64,000 nucleotides of DNA from positions 71,314,500 through 71,378,499 of the forward strand of contig CM057827.1 in NCBI GenBank assembly GCA_030068075.1, read 5' to 3'. The position numbers and the translations under genes are program-made. This document shows positions 12,602 to 24,862 of the stretch, piece after piece. Every line of letters starts with the position of its first letter. Within the stretch, counting starts at the first letter, position 1. The notes under the pieces are model-generated. The model was given only the letters and a program-made list of their open reading frames with translations. It was not told the origin of the DNA and did no database searches. This DNA is from Paguma larvata (Eukaryota > Chordata > Mammalia > Carnivora > Viverridae).

Positions 12602-13472
12602 TGTCTTTTGTTTTTTTAAACAACTATTTTATGTAACAAAATATGTTCATCAATTGGGAAAAGACTCAGTGGAATTTGCTAGTTTCTAATAAAGGTACCA
12701 AAAGGAAGAGACGTGGATGAAATGGATGTGGGTGCTAACTTGCAGACCTATAATGTCCCGTTACTGTGCAATATTCAGGGTTTGTATTATCCAAGCATTT
12801 TTATTAACATAAATGGCACCATACTCTATATGTTATTCTGCAACTTTTCCCAATAACATTTTGAAGCTCTTTTCTTGTTATTATGCATATAGATTCACTT
12901 CGTTATTTTTAACTGTATGGAATATAGACTTATCATCATTTATTATACCACTTTTTGCTCTGTTATTATGTCAGTTCCATAACCCCAACTGCTGCACCAA
13001 CTTTCCTTTTTCATCATAAAATTAATATGTATGTATTATATTGTAAATTGGGAAGATGCAAAAGCATAATGAGAAAACAGGTAATCACCCAATTCCCATG
13101 AGCTCAGATATTCACTACTTACTAGTGAGATGGTTTCTTAGAGATTGAAAAAAATCATAGTTTGGTAACAACTAATTTTGACAATCAGGCTACATTATGC
13201 TGTTTTGAAATAAACAAGGTAATAAATTATGCCTTAAATATATCAAGAATTAGATTATTTAGATTTCTGACTGAAGAATTTAGAAAACAAACGACTTATG
13301 AATTTCATATGTTAGTGACAGACAGCATTCTACATTTTATTAAGTTTTATCCCTTTTCGAATAGAGTTCCTTTTTATAGAGACTAAGTTATCATGACTTT
13401 TAAGTCATTTAGACCCATATGAAAATTATAATAGCAATAGGGATTATTTTAAAATTGGGTTTAAAAAGTCAG

Positions 13473-13688
13473 GGGCGCCTGGGCGGCTCAGTTGGTTGAG
13501 CGTCCGACTTCAGCTCAGGTCATGATCTTACAGTCTGTGAGTTCGAGCCCCACATCGGGCTCTGTGCTGACAGTTCAGAACCTGGAGCCTGCTTCAGATT
13601 CTGTGTCTTCCTCTCTCTCTGCCCCTCCTCTGCTCACACTCTGTCTCTCTCTCTCTATCTCAAGAATAATAAATAAACATTAAAAGAA
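13473..13688 (+). mobile_element. CAN SINE
   Basis: Full-length. Head GGGGCGCCTGGGCGGCTCAG, B-box-like GAGTTCGAGCCCC, CT-rich middle and an A-rich tail. Confidence 0.93.
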
Positions 13689-16260
13689 AGTTATTTATAC
13701 TTTGTATTTATCATATTTGTGATGATGTGTCTTGGAATTTTTATATGTCTTCTTATTTTTACGAGAATTAAAAATGAGTTTTCAATAGACTGCCTAAAAC
13801 ATACAGCATAAATTTTGTGAAATTTAAGTGGTACTATATAAAAATAATAGCCCATATATTATGAGCAAAATTTGTAATATTGGGGTTTTCACCAAATTTA
13901 AATTAAGATTTGCATAATTTCAGTTGGTGAACTAAAGAATTGTGAATTATTTTTACTCCCGCCACATGGTGGCGACACTTCAGCTTGTAAGGGAAGCAAC
14001 TGGGCATTCCTTGTTAGCATGTTGGGCTAACATGTTCTTCCGTGAGCTTCATGAGAATATCTATAAGAGATATTGGTAGCTTTTCTGCTATTATGTTTAA
14101 TAGTCACTTAAAGTTTTTCAGATTATTTTATGCATCATTATAGTAGCTTTTGTTAAGAGTTGGTACCAAATCTCATGCTGCAAAGCGTGCATCTAAATAT
14201 ATAACTTATTTTATTTGTAACTTTTAAATAGATGTTAGCTATAATTCAGTGCCATGAAGAAGGCCAGATGACTACCTTGATGTTTTATTATTAATTTAAA
14301 GAAGAGCAATTGCTAAATATTATAGATAATGCTAAGAAAATAAACAACAGCATGAAAACAGAAATGTGCTAACATTTGTAAATATACGGGCTCTGTAAAT
14401 CCATTCCTCATTTTCCCCCACTCGGAATTTCCCACCCTGAATTAAGCAAGGCTATGAAGAATACATACTTCTTACAAAATGTAACTGACTTATATTGGGC
14501 TTATCTTAATAATGATCTTATAAGCAAATACCGCTACAAGATTCCAATGCCCTCCTTTGCTTTTTAGTAATATTAGCGCTAAATGAAGGACAAATGATGG
14601 CAGGTAATTTGAATAGAGAACAATTGTGAGAAAATGAAATCATCACATGGTGGATGCTATAAACATGTAAAACTCAATGTATGACCAACAGTGTTTTCAC
14701 CATTCATGTGGCTGTCCTGGGTGGAAGTCATCTTTTGTGTAAGCCATTTGACTACAGTTGATTAGCAACAGTACAGTAGTAATTGCTTAGTAAAGAATGT
14801 TTCATTAAAAGTTAAAACTCTTTCAATATTGCACTGTTGGTGGATCGGAAATTAATCGGACCGTCAAGTGAATGGATTAACGATTCGATATGAATTTATT
14901 TTTGAACAAGGGAGAAATAACAACGGTGAAAATCATGCACAAAATCAGAAAAATTAAGCTGATGAGTAAAATCCAATACCACATATATATATTTTTCATC
15001 TATTCAATTAGAAACTGATACAGTTTCAGCAAAACTTCATGTATCATATTAAATGAAAATCTTTAAAGTTTTATTAGTTTTAAATTTGTGTGCAGGTTTA
15101 ACTTGTATTTTTTAATTGGTGGTACAAGAATGATGACCATATAGAGTTTAAACACCATTCTTTGTTTCTACATGTTTAAATAATATTATGTCAAAAGTCG
15201 TGCAGTTAACACTGGGGTCTGTGAAAATTTTTTGTCCTTTAAAGGAGGTATATCTGACTCAGGTTGAGAAACATTGCTGTGAGGTTGGGAAGTCTGAGTT
15301 TCCTTTTGCAGATTTTCCCCCCTCCGTTTTCTGGTTCTACCACTGTGGCCAGAGTGCCTGGCCGGGAATGTGTCTGGAGCCCACATCATAGCACTTAGTG
15401 GCAGGAGGCAGGTGCTAGGGAGCACTGTGTAACTGCTACACAGAGGTAGGTGGCCGATACTCGGAGCCAGGGAGTCCTGAGGTGCAGGAAGAGGTCAGCA
15501 TCTTTACTGAGTGGTGTAAAGAATCTTCCTCTCCATTTCTCTCTTTCTTTCATTTGACAAGATCCTACCTGAAACATTGACAGGCAAGTGCTGCCTCCGT
15601 AAAACAGTTCAGAACAAAGTTCTCTATATTTTAGAATTTATGGGACCTGAGGACCCTGTTCACTCTCCTTTTGGTGTTCTTCATTTGGAAGACTGAGTCT
15701 AATACAAGAAATGAGCCTTTTGTTCCTCATACCCATAGTGTACCTTTTAGTCTCACTGTGTCTGAAAGGAATCCCAAGAGATCCAGACTGATGGTTTCAT
15801 CTTTGAAAGGAAGGTTCCCCATGTGCTTCAACTGCTGTCTCCAAGAATCTTCCAAATCACAGGCCAGCTGCAATCACAAGATCACCAGTGAACCTCTTGG
15901 GTCTTCTCTACTTTCCTTTCTGCCCAAATTCACTATCTTCTGAGATCTGGGATGAGGACAAGCACTTTAGAACTGCTGGACTGTGCTGGTCAATTTGGTT
16001 AAGCACACAGTTGTGTTTCCCAGAATCCTCTTCCACATGTAGTTCTGCAGTAGAGATGGCCAAAAGGTGAAATAGCATGTGATCTGGAAGACAGAAGTGA
16101 AAGAGTTACAATTCCTCTTGCAAGGTCACCGTGGTCAGGTACAGAGGTACTAGGCAGATCCCATGTGTCTTTGTTTTCCTACTTTCTATGTCCAACTACT
16201 CTTTCTGACTCTTGGCTCTTCTGACTAACAGTGACCTCAGACCCATTCCCAGATGCTTGG
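13689..16260. other. AT-rich single-copy non-coding sequence
   Basis: I see no gene, RNA or clear repeat apart from the GC-rich motif near 13.96 kb. Open frames at 15.2-16.0 kb are short and lack V-gene or other domain features. Confidence 0.45.
13958..13976. promoter_or_regulatory. Near-palindromic CCGCCAC-ATG-GTGGCG motif, possible CTCF site
   Basis: GCCACATGGTGGC has 5-bp arms around ATG and matches the CTCF core at about 11 of 14 positions. It sits in otherwise AT-rich single-copy sequence, which makes the GC-rich patch stand out. Weak call. Confidence 0.3.
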
Positions 16261-17482
16261 CCTTGGGTCCACAAAAGAGGTAGCTACAGAATCGTAACTG
16301 ATTCCATCTTGGAGTTACAGTGGTTCAGCTAACCTGGCTGACCCCTAAGTGACAACAATTATTGGCCCTGGAACTGCTTTGGAGGAACAGAACCTTAAGG
16401 ATGGGAAGTTAGTATTGATTCTCTGATTTGACTAGGATTAGTGACCCCATTGGCAATGGCAAATGGGACACTAGTCGTTCCTGACATTGGTGTCTATGGA
16501 AAAAAGGAGTTGGGTTACCAGGTAGCTGTTGCCATAGAACAATTTAGTAGAAATTAAGATTATGAGGTGTGGGTTGCTTCTAAGCACCATAGAGAAATTG
16601 GAGGAAGAAAATAATGAATTTAGGGCAATACCTTTTCAACTCAAGGTCCAGGGAGGAACTGGTAAGTTTCTGTGACTGCTCTAATAGAAATCTTTATTTC
16701 TCATAATCACAGGGTCTGATGTTTCTGGAAACCAAACCCAAAAGCTAATCTTGTGGGTAGCTGGATTATAATACCAATTTAATTCAAGATCTCTTATGGT
16801 TAAAATTAGGGCATTGATTGAGATTGACTTAGACTCCAGAAAATAGTCACATGGGCAGATTCTGAGGAAGCCGAGGCCTTGCAGCCCCTCAGTCTTCTTT
16901 TTCCAGAGCTGACTTCCTCCCTCACCTGAGGAGTTTAGTCCCTCCTTGCTTGAAGAATCCGTGATGACCTATCCTCTGGGTAAATGCTGAGACTCTTCGA
17001 GACCCAGCCTCAACATCTTTCATTGTTCCTATATCTATAACCAGGCCCCATGGGGACAGGTACAAAATAATGAGGTGTCATACATGCTAAAAGAATTGTA
17101 AGATTTTTTTTTTCTAATTTATATGGACAAAAGTGTATTTAATTTAAATTTTAAGTTTATAGAATTAAAAATTGTTTTTAATTTAAAAAAATTAGAAAAT
17201 TTCCTTTTTCCTTTCCCCCAAAAGACTTGCAGCCATTTACCAAAGTAATAGTGCATTGGGGAAGGGAAAATAATGAGGCTTTTTGGAGATTTCTGGACAG
17301 TGGCTCTGAAATGACACTAAGTCTTGGAAACCCAATATGCCACTCTATCTACTTATCAGAGGAGGGGTTTATTATGGTTAAATGATTAATAGTGTTTTGG
17401 CTCAGGTATATCTCACAGGGTATCCAGCTGGGCTCTGAACTCACCCCCATGGTTATTTCTCAAGTTCTAGAATGCCTAATTG

Positions 17483-17695
17483 GGGGCACCTGGGTGACTC
17501 AGTTGGTTAGGCCTCTGACTTCAGCTCAGGTCATGATCTCACAGTTTGTGAGTTTGAGCCCCGCGTTGGACTCTGTGTTGATGGCTCAGACCTGGAGCCT
17601 GCTTCGGATTCTATGTCTCCCTCTCTCCTGCCTCTCCCCCACTCATACTCTGTCTCTATCTCTCAAAAAGAAACTTAAAAAAATTTTTTAAAAAG
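17483..17695 (+). mobile_element. CAN SINE
   Basis: Full-length with a perfect 15-bp target-site duplication TAGAATGCCTAATTG at 17468-17482 and 17696-17710. Confidence 0.94.
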
Positions 17696-17879
17696 TAGAA
17701 TGCCTAATTGAAAAAGACACACTAGGCAAATGACAGAATCCCTACAACTGTTTTCTGATCTGTGGAATGAGGAAAAGTAGAAGACATTAGAATTGCCTCT
17801 GAATTCCAAAACGGTAGATCCAAAGTAATGCTGTATCCTGGAGAAAGTGTAGAGATTAATGCCTCTATAAAGGACTTAC

Positions 17880-18620
17880 AAGATTAGGGCTGGCAATTGC
17901 TAGCACATCTCCATTCACCTCACCTATTTGGCCTAAGTGCAAGGTGGATGGCTCTTGAAGAATGGCAAAGGATTACTATAAACGTAATGAGATGGTGAAT
18001 AGAATTGCAGCTGCCGTTCCAGATGTGGCTTCATTGCTGGATTAAATTAACAAATCCTTTGACAGTTGATTCGGTTATTGATATGACAACTAATTTGTTT
18101 TTCTGTATACCTGCTAGCAGAGACTACCAGAAGCATTTTTTTTCATCCAGAAGGTGAACAGTATACCGTCATTGTTTAACTTTAAAGATCTATCAACTCT
18201 CTTCACCTTGTCCTATTTTGTTCCACGGGGATTTGACTGCATTGCCATCCCACAAGAATGGACCAACTACTTTAGACCCCTTGGTTAGACACATATATGC
18301 CAAAGGGTAGAAAATACATCGAAGAAAAATTTAGGGGCTTTTTCCCTCAATGAACTTTTTTGGGTTTCCCTGGTCTGGGACAAGTCGAGATACCTCTTGC
18401 AGGATAAAGATCAAATTGCTACATCTGGTCTCTCCTACTGTTAAGAAAGAATCACAATACCTGATGTGCCTCACTGGATTTTGGAGGCAACATATGTCTT
18501 ATTTGAGTGTGCTGTTATAGCTTAGGCCTATTTACTGAGTGATGTGAAAGGCTTCCAGTTTTGAAAAGGGCCTAGAAAAAGAGAGCTGCAGGACTGGTGG
18601 TCCCGGTCCCCAAATAGATG
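17880..18620 (+). mobile_element. ERVL-type endogenous retrovirus pol remnant
   Basis: Decayed reverse-transcriptase region of an ERVL-class element in plus orientation. The clearest stretch is 18260-18620, including CTCACTGGATTTTGGAGGC followed by the conserved downstream pol segment. The sequence is broken by frameshifts and stops, and the part that would carry the polymerase catalytic motif appears to be missing around 18.23-18.26 kb, where upstream and downstream pol blocks are joined. Sequence from about 16.3 to 17.9 kb may be further ERVL interior but is too diverged to claim. No protein can be made. Confidence 0.72.
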
Positions 18621-18639
18621 CTCTTACCAGAGGACATAA

Positions 18640-19215
18640 CAAGGGTTCCATAAACCAATAAGTCATAGCTGCTGTGTAACAAACTACTCCAAACTTAGGT
18701 GCTTTAAAACAACCCTTTACTATCACCTCTTAAAGTTCTGTGTGTTGAGTGGGCTCAGCTGTGTGGTTCTTGCTCAAGCTCTCTCATGTGTTCATGGTCA
18801 GTTATTGGCTGGGCTGACGCCATCTCATGGCTCAGTTGGGTATGACATCTTCTACAGCTTCTTTGCTTGCATGATAGAGCTTGGGATGGGGACGCGGTTC
18901 TGAAATTCGTGAGGGCTGACTAGCCATCTTTCTCTTATTTGGCTTACACCATGGTGGTATCAGAGTGGCAGAGCAGCTCACATGATGGCTGCCTCCCCCC
19001 AGAGTGAGTATTCCGAGAAATCAAGAAAAAAACCTGCAAAGCTTCTCCTGATGGAGTCTCAGAAGTCACGTAACATCATTTCTACCACATTGTACTTACA
19101 GTCGAGTCCAGATTTCACGGGGAGGGGACCACACAAGAGTCTGAATACTGAGAGGCATAGTTCATTGGAAGACCATCTTTGGAGACCAGCTATCACAGTT
19201 GCCTTGAAATTTCCT
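18640..19215 (+). repeat. LTR-like ancient mammalian interspersed repeat
   Basis: The run from AACAAACTACTCCAAACTTA through GTGGGCTCAGCTG and the ending block resembles a widespread ancient mammalian LTR-like repeat. It directly follows the ERVL pol remnant and may or may not belong to it. I cannot name the subfamily. The 79-codon frame at 18982-19221 lies inside it and is not a gene. Confidence 0.5.
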
Positions 19216-21949
19216 GAATAGATAGATTCTTACCTCAATAACTATTCTCTTTACTAACAAATATTTATGGGGAATGCATAGGATGTGAGAACGTTAGAGT
19301 AAGTAGAAGAAACAGAGAAGGCATTGCACCTATCCTCAAAGTTTGTCTATTCTACCGTGAAATATTCATATTAACATTGAAGCTTCGAGCAAGCTGGGAG
19401 TCCCAGAAGTGAGATTTAATGTACTGGTACTGATGGACAATGTGTGTATTACAGCTCTCCGAGGTGAAATAAATAGATTGATAATGGCCTTCTGTACATA
19501 GTTGTATCAACAATAAAATGATGGAATACTTTCCTAGCTGGAAGTTTTTACGACCCAGCGATTCTTAATCTGGTAACCAACTCATTCCTCATAAGACCTG
19601 CTTACCTCAAGAAATTGTTTATGAGGATACATTGGAGTGTGTCAGAAAGGACCTTGTAAACTATGAACAGCGATACAAATGTATGAGGCTGCTTTTAACT
19701 TTTCAAAAAGAACAAATGATAGATGTGATATAAATATTTGTTGAATAAATGAATTAGAAGGTAAAACGCATTCTTGAAACAAATTTGATAAATGGTTAGC
19801 TGAACCATTGCCCCTTTTCAAGTTATAATATTATTGCTTACTCAGTCTTGTTATACTTGACAATTCTTGGAGTTTTGTGTCTTAATCCTTCTTTTGTCCT
19901 AGATATATGACTTGATGAGAATAAAGCAAATGAAGGGGAAATGGAAGAGAGACAGTGTCATGTATAGGTGATAAGTAACATCACTTATTATGTTATACAT
20001 CCATCAGATCTTTATTCATTTGTTGATTAATTCAGACAAAGTCCTAGGCTTCTTGATGCTTATATTCTGGTGGATATACAGATAAAAATATATGCCAACA
20101 CATATATAATACGATGTGTGCTAACAATGATTGCCAGGAAAAAAAGTGAGACAGGGTAAGAGGAAAGAGGGATGGGTTGGGTGAGTACTAGCTATGTAGG
20201 ATTGAAGGAAAGACGTCTCTGATGAGGTGACATTTGAGCAGTGATGTGAATGATGAGATGAAGGGATACATTTGAAGCAACCATATTCAAGTAAAAAAAC
20301 AAACAAACCAGAGATGGAAGCCTGCTTGGGGCACTCAAGGAATTATTCTAGGGGGTAAGAGTGACCCCAGTAAAGTAAGAAAGATGGGAAATATTCAGTA
20401 AACTTGACAGTCTTCTGTTTGTCATGATCTGTGTAAAGTGGAGGATATCGAGGTGAGAGAGATAATCCTTGGTCTCAAGAAATTGAGTATCCTAGAGGAA
20501 GCAGGCAATAAATATAAAAGTATATAAGGAGATAAGTGCTATTTTGGAAGTATGTACAAATTTCAAAGGGAGCCAGAAGAGAGAGACCTTAAATTTGCCT
20601 AGACCTTAAATTAAGCTTCAGAGAGGAGATATCAGAGGACCATGAGAAGGACGTGGTGATGAGGTTGGGAATTCCAAACAAAGGAAAAGGTAGGGGGAAG
20701 GATAGAGACAAGAGATGTGTCAACTTATGGATTTCTTGAATTTAGTATTTTGGTATATCTAGGTCAATATTGGTGACAAATGTGTTAGGAGAGGAGGTTA
20801 AATTGGCCGCTAAAGGTGAATCATATGTGGGCTTGTGCCAGGCTAAGTCTAAAAAATTGCGAGAAGTGAAGTAAAATGCCTAAATCTGCCTTTTACACAG
20901 AGCTGTGGGGGAAGACAGTATCATTAACTAATACAGGAAATACAGAAGCAGAAGAGCTTGAAGTAGGGGAGGTGAAAGTCTATGGGTTTTAGGCTTATAC
21001 ATTTTATATTGCTCGAGGGTCATCTGACCAAAAGGACGTGGGCTGTATACATAGATCTGGAGCAAAATCAAGGTTAGAGGCATAGTCGTTAGCGCACAGG
21101 TATTAGGTGCAATCCAGATGTGGACAGAGAATCGGACTAAGGTTGGAGCCAGAAAAACAGCAGCATTTAAGGCAGGACATAGAGGACAATTGACTACAGG
21201 ATTCCTGTCGTATCACTGACCTTATAGTGTTTGAAAATTTTATTTATAAGCCTAACTTGTCAAGTAACCGGGAGCTTGTAGGAAATAATTATAGCTCATC
21301 TTTTTTTGTGTACTTGTATTCCCAGCAACTGTCCTGGTGCTTTGTACATGGGATACTTAATATTCTGTGTATTCAAATGAATGGATGAATAATTAAATTA
21401 ATGAAGGACTCTCTGGCTTGACATTTCTGCTTGGGGCTTCCATCTTTTAGTGTGACATTTCATACCAATAATTCTATGTGTCTTTTTATTTTTATTACCT
21501 TTTTATTGTACAAGGAATACATATTATTGAAGAAAAATTAGAAAAAAGAAAGCTAAAACAATTACCCTGAATTCCACTACCAGGAATAACTATTATTAAC
21601 ATCTCATGACTATCTTTTAGACCACTGCTATCAATATAATAATATATTTTATTTAAGCTGATAAACCCAAAATGTCATTTCAACATTAGTCAATAAAAAA
21701 TATTAATGAGAATGTTTACATTCTTTTCTTCATATAAGTCTTTGAAACTTGGTGTATATTTTATACTCACAGCACATCTTAATTTGAACTGGTCACTATC
21801 CCAAGTGTTCAGCTAGTGGCTATGTATGGACAACACAGTTCAGGACTCCTTTTGATGTATAAATAATGGTATTACTATATTTAAATTGTAATTCTCCCTA
21901 AACAAAATGCAGGGCGTATGAAACCTACAGTTTTGTAACTTTTTATTAT

Positions 21950-22229
21950 AAATGTTTAATTTTAGAACTGTTTTAGAGTTACAGAAAGGTTGTGAAAACA
22001 ATACACATACTTTCCATATTCTGCACACCCATTTCCCTTACTATTAACATCTTACAATGGTACATTTGCCACAATTAATGAACTGATACTGATATATTAT
22101 TATTGACTAAAGTTCATACCTTAGTAGAGTTACTTCGATTTTACCCAATGTTCTTTATCTCCTGCAGATTCCCACTAGCGTCTCCTTAGGCTCCTCTTGG
22201 CTATGACAATTTCTCAGATTTTTCTTATT
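21950..22229. repeat. Old L1 3'-UTR-like repeat, unit 1 (truncated)
   Basis: Matches a common mammalian old-L1 3' region (phrases such as TTAACATCTTACAATGG and CTCCTCTTGGCTATGACA). Only the first part survives because of the deletion at about 22.335 kb. Subfamily and orientation not determined. Confidence 0.6.
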
Positions 22230-22334
22230 TTTTTAAACGTTTGGTAAATTGAAACTTTATTGTATTTGAGAGAGAGAGAGAGAGAGAGAGAGAATCCCAA
22301 GCAAGCTCCATGCTCTGTATGGAGCCCAAAGCAA
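22230..22334 (-). mobile_element. CAN SINE remnant at a deletion junction
   Basis: Tail and GA-rich middle of the SINE also present in units 2 and 3. Its head was lost together with about 3.9 kb in the unit 1 deletion. Confidence 0.82.
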
Positions 22335-22568
22335 TGTGATCATCCTTAGGCACCAGACTTTGAGGTGAAAGTACAGATGAGGCTGAGATCTTGTAATCAC
22401 AACTGTTTCTCTGAACCAGATGTGGGAAGATTGTTCCTAGAACATCATCAGCTTCCTCTGTAGACCCGCCAGTGCCACCCACCATGCCTTCTGTCTACCT
22501 TTTCCTTCCTGTGGGTTGTTCTCTCCTAAGCTGCTGGAGCAGGTGGCTGTTTCGCGCTGAGCCCAGGG

Positions 22569-22607
22569 GGTTTTTGTGAGGCTATCTCTATGACTCCTCT
22601 CACCGTG
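22569..22607 (-). promoter_or_regulatory. 23-bp-spacer recombination signal of V copy 1
   Basis: Read on the minus strand: heptamer CACGGTG (22601-22607, one change from CACAGTG), a 23-bp spacer (22578-22600) and nonamer ACAAAAACC (22569-22577, matching the consensus exactly). It abuts the last V base, as expected for a RAG target on a TRA/TRD V segment. It would pair with 12-RSS ends of J or D elements, none of which is in the window. Confidence 0.93.
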
Positions 22608-23141
22608 GAGTTTCTCCAACAGCACAGAAATAGACTCCTGAGTCTGTAGGCATCAAGCCTGTGATGGTGAGCGTTAGGGCTTTATTTCCTTTCTGATGTG
22701 ATGCAGAATATCGTCCTTTCCCAGTGTTTGTGTTTCTAGAATAAAGATAAATGATTTCAGTCATCTTTCCATTGGGAAGCTGTCGAAACCAGCTCATCAC
22801 ATAGTAAGTATAGCTGAGTTTGAAATGGCAGTCCAAGATCACAGATTCTCCCACTGGTCTATGCACTGAACTTGGAGATTGAGTGACGCTCTGCGTATTG
22901 CTGGAACCTGTAGAAAGGAAGAAAAAAATAACTTAGTGGCTGACTTTGCTCCCAAGATAGCTATCACAAACAACTAGGTTTTCACCCAGAAAACAAAGTG
23001 GAGAAAGACACAGTCAAGTTCTCTTCTAACTTCTTTCCCAAACCTCCTCCCTTGGGGCTGGGCTGCAAGGGTGGTGGGCTCCTTACCAAAGAGGATGAAG
23101 GCCACCACTGTGCACAAGAGAGCGGGCAGTCCGGACTGCAT
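22608..23141 (-). CDS. T-cell receptor alpha/delta variable segment, copy 1 (TRDV1-like)
   Basis: Germline V segment encoding the variable domain of a T-cell receptor alpha or delta chain; it acts at the T-cell surface after joining to (D)J. Seen: leader exon 23087-23141 (55 nt, starts MQSGLPALLCTVVAFILF, hydrophobic signal peptide) ends in a GTAAGG donor. A 179-nt intron ends in a pyrimidine tract and CAG. V exon 22608-22907 (300 nt) has no stop. Its 99 codons hold the first Cys (residue 26), the core Trp in SWFRQ (39), a DSGVYFC ending with the second Cys at 94, and germline CDR3 AVGET. A complete 23-RSS follows directly, so the segment looks functional. FR1-CDR1 differs from the other copies (CHFKLSYTYY instead of CRFTLSYTYY). 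Assignment to a TRDV1-like group is judgement from the QLP..M, RYS and CA.GE pattern; a TRAV/DV name is possible. Upstream GTG-initiated readings are not the start. Confidence 0.9.
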
Positions 23142-23300
23142 CCTGGGGGCCTTTCCCGCTGGTGAAATGGCTCTTGTTCTGCCTGCCACCTGCCAGGCCC
23201 TGGGCAGTGTCACTGGAGCTGGGTGGCTCTGTGGCCTTGCTTCTATAGAGCTGGCAGCGGGCCTTCTGCATACGTAAGCTGAGTGACACTTCCTGCTGTC
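23142..23300 (-). promoter_or_regulatory. Putative promoter-proximal region of V copy 1
   Basis: This upstream block is nearly identical in all three V copies. It contains GCAGGAAGTG, an ETS-type core, at 23287-23296, exactly 146 bp before the ATG in every copy, followed by TGTCACTCAGC. A TATAG-containing stretch lies near 23242-23248, about 100 bp before the ATG. An octamer ATGCAAAT lies further upstream at 23503-23510. Promoter function is inferred from position and conservation; no start site can be read from sequence. Confidence 0.4.
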
Positions 23301-24686
23301 TGTGTCTGCCTCCTGCCTCTTCCTCCAGACCTCTCTTGTCTAATGGATCGATAACATGTCGTGTATGGTTTATCATGAAAGAAAACTTGTCCCATGTGGA
23401 CATAACCAAAAGGGAGAAGGTAGACAATAAAATCCAACCATAACTCTGTTACCTAGAGGTAAATGCTGTTAACATTTCATTGTATTTCTTTCAGTATTTT
23501 TAATGCAAATATGCATACTCTAATGGAATTGGGATCAAATTAAAAATCTATTTTGTGTTGAACATGATGTGTATGCATATGCCGCCATGTCACTCAACTG
23601 TATGTGAAATGCGATTTTTACAGCTTCATACTACTCTGCAGTATAAGTGTACCTTAATTTGTTGAAATATCATTGTTCGACATTGTTTTGTCTCCTCTTT
23701 TTGACTCTTTTAAATAAGATATGGTGGGCATTGTAAACATAAATCTTTGCATTTCTGGTAATTTATTTGTATGTTAGCTATGTTATTTCAAAGTTTTAAA
23801 TTATGAAAAATTCAAACATCCGCAAAAAGAGAGTATAGTGTGATGAAAGAGCATTACCATCTCCAGGGTCCACATTTATCAAGTCATGGCCAATCTTGTT
23901 CATCTGCATCGTCATCCCCCTACACATCTATACCTCTTCCAGTTCTGGCTACATTAAAGCAAATCCCTGACATCATGGGGTTATGTACTTTACTCAGGAG
24001 ATACATAAGGTCAGATTGTCTTTTCATGTGTGTGTGTGTGTTTTCTTAGTGACTGTTGATAAGCAATGACTAGATCTGTTGTTTATTAGGATTTGGCTTG
24101 CAAACTGATGGTATTATATCATTTCTACTTCGTTTTTTAACTGAAGTATTTCTATTAAGATAATTTTTCCTTGTCAATTATTTGATTATTCTTTGAGGTT
24201 AAGGGTAGGATTCCTTCCATTCATTTATCAGTTTTCAGAATAACGATCTGATTTCCCTCTAGAGTGACCAAACCATACCTGCTTGCCTGAGATGGAGGCA
24301 TTTCTCAGGACAAACAGCAAAATAGTCTCAAGCAAATCCCAGGAAGCCAGGATAAATCCCCAAAAGTAATTAAGGAGGATTCTTTTAGGAAGTCATGGCT
24401 TTAAGCATACTTGATATGCTTCAGTTGATTGGATTCATGGTCTTATTGATGTGGGAATTGTCCATCTTTACCAGGAGAACTCTTTTCAGGCTGGCTTCTG
24501 TGTCTTTGTGACACGGCCTCTGTAACCTGTGATAGCTTCCTAGTTTCCTGGGAGGAGAAGATAGTCTCAGCGTGTCTGTCCCCAGCAATGGAATCAGCTA
24601 TCTGTGATTAATGATAGATGTGTTTTCTTTTGCCAGTTCTAATGTTTTTATTATTTTACTGCACTTGTTAAGACGTTTAATGGAAA

Positions 24687-24862
24687 AGGGGTGCCTGGGT
24701 CTGATTTCGACTCAGGTCAAAATCTCGAGGTTCATGGGTTTGAGCCCTGCGTCAGGCTCTGTGTTGACAGCTCTGAGCCTGGAGCCTGCTTCGATTCTGT
24801 GTCTCCCTCTCTCTCTGCCCCTTCCCTGCTCTCTCTCAAATAAATAAATATAACAATATATT
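24687..24862 (+). mobile_element. CAN SINE private to unit 1
   Basis: Flanked by GTTTAATGGA on both sides (about 24676 and 24879). The sites in units 2 (35.66 kb) and 3 (49.79 kb) are empty. Confidence 0.9.
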
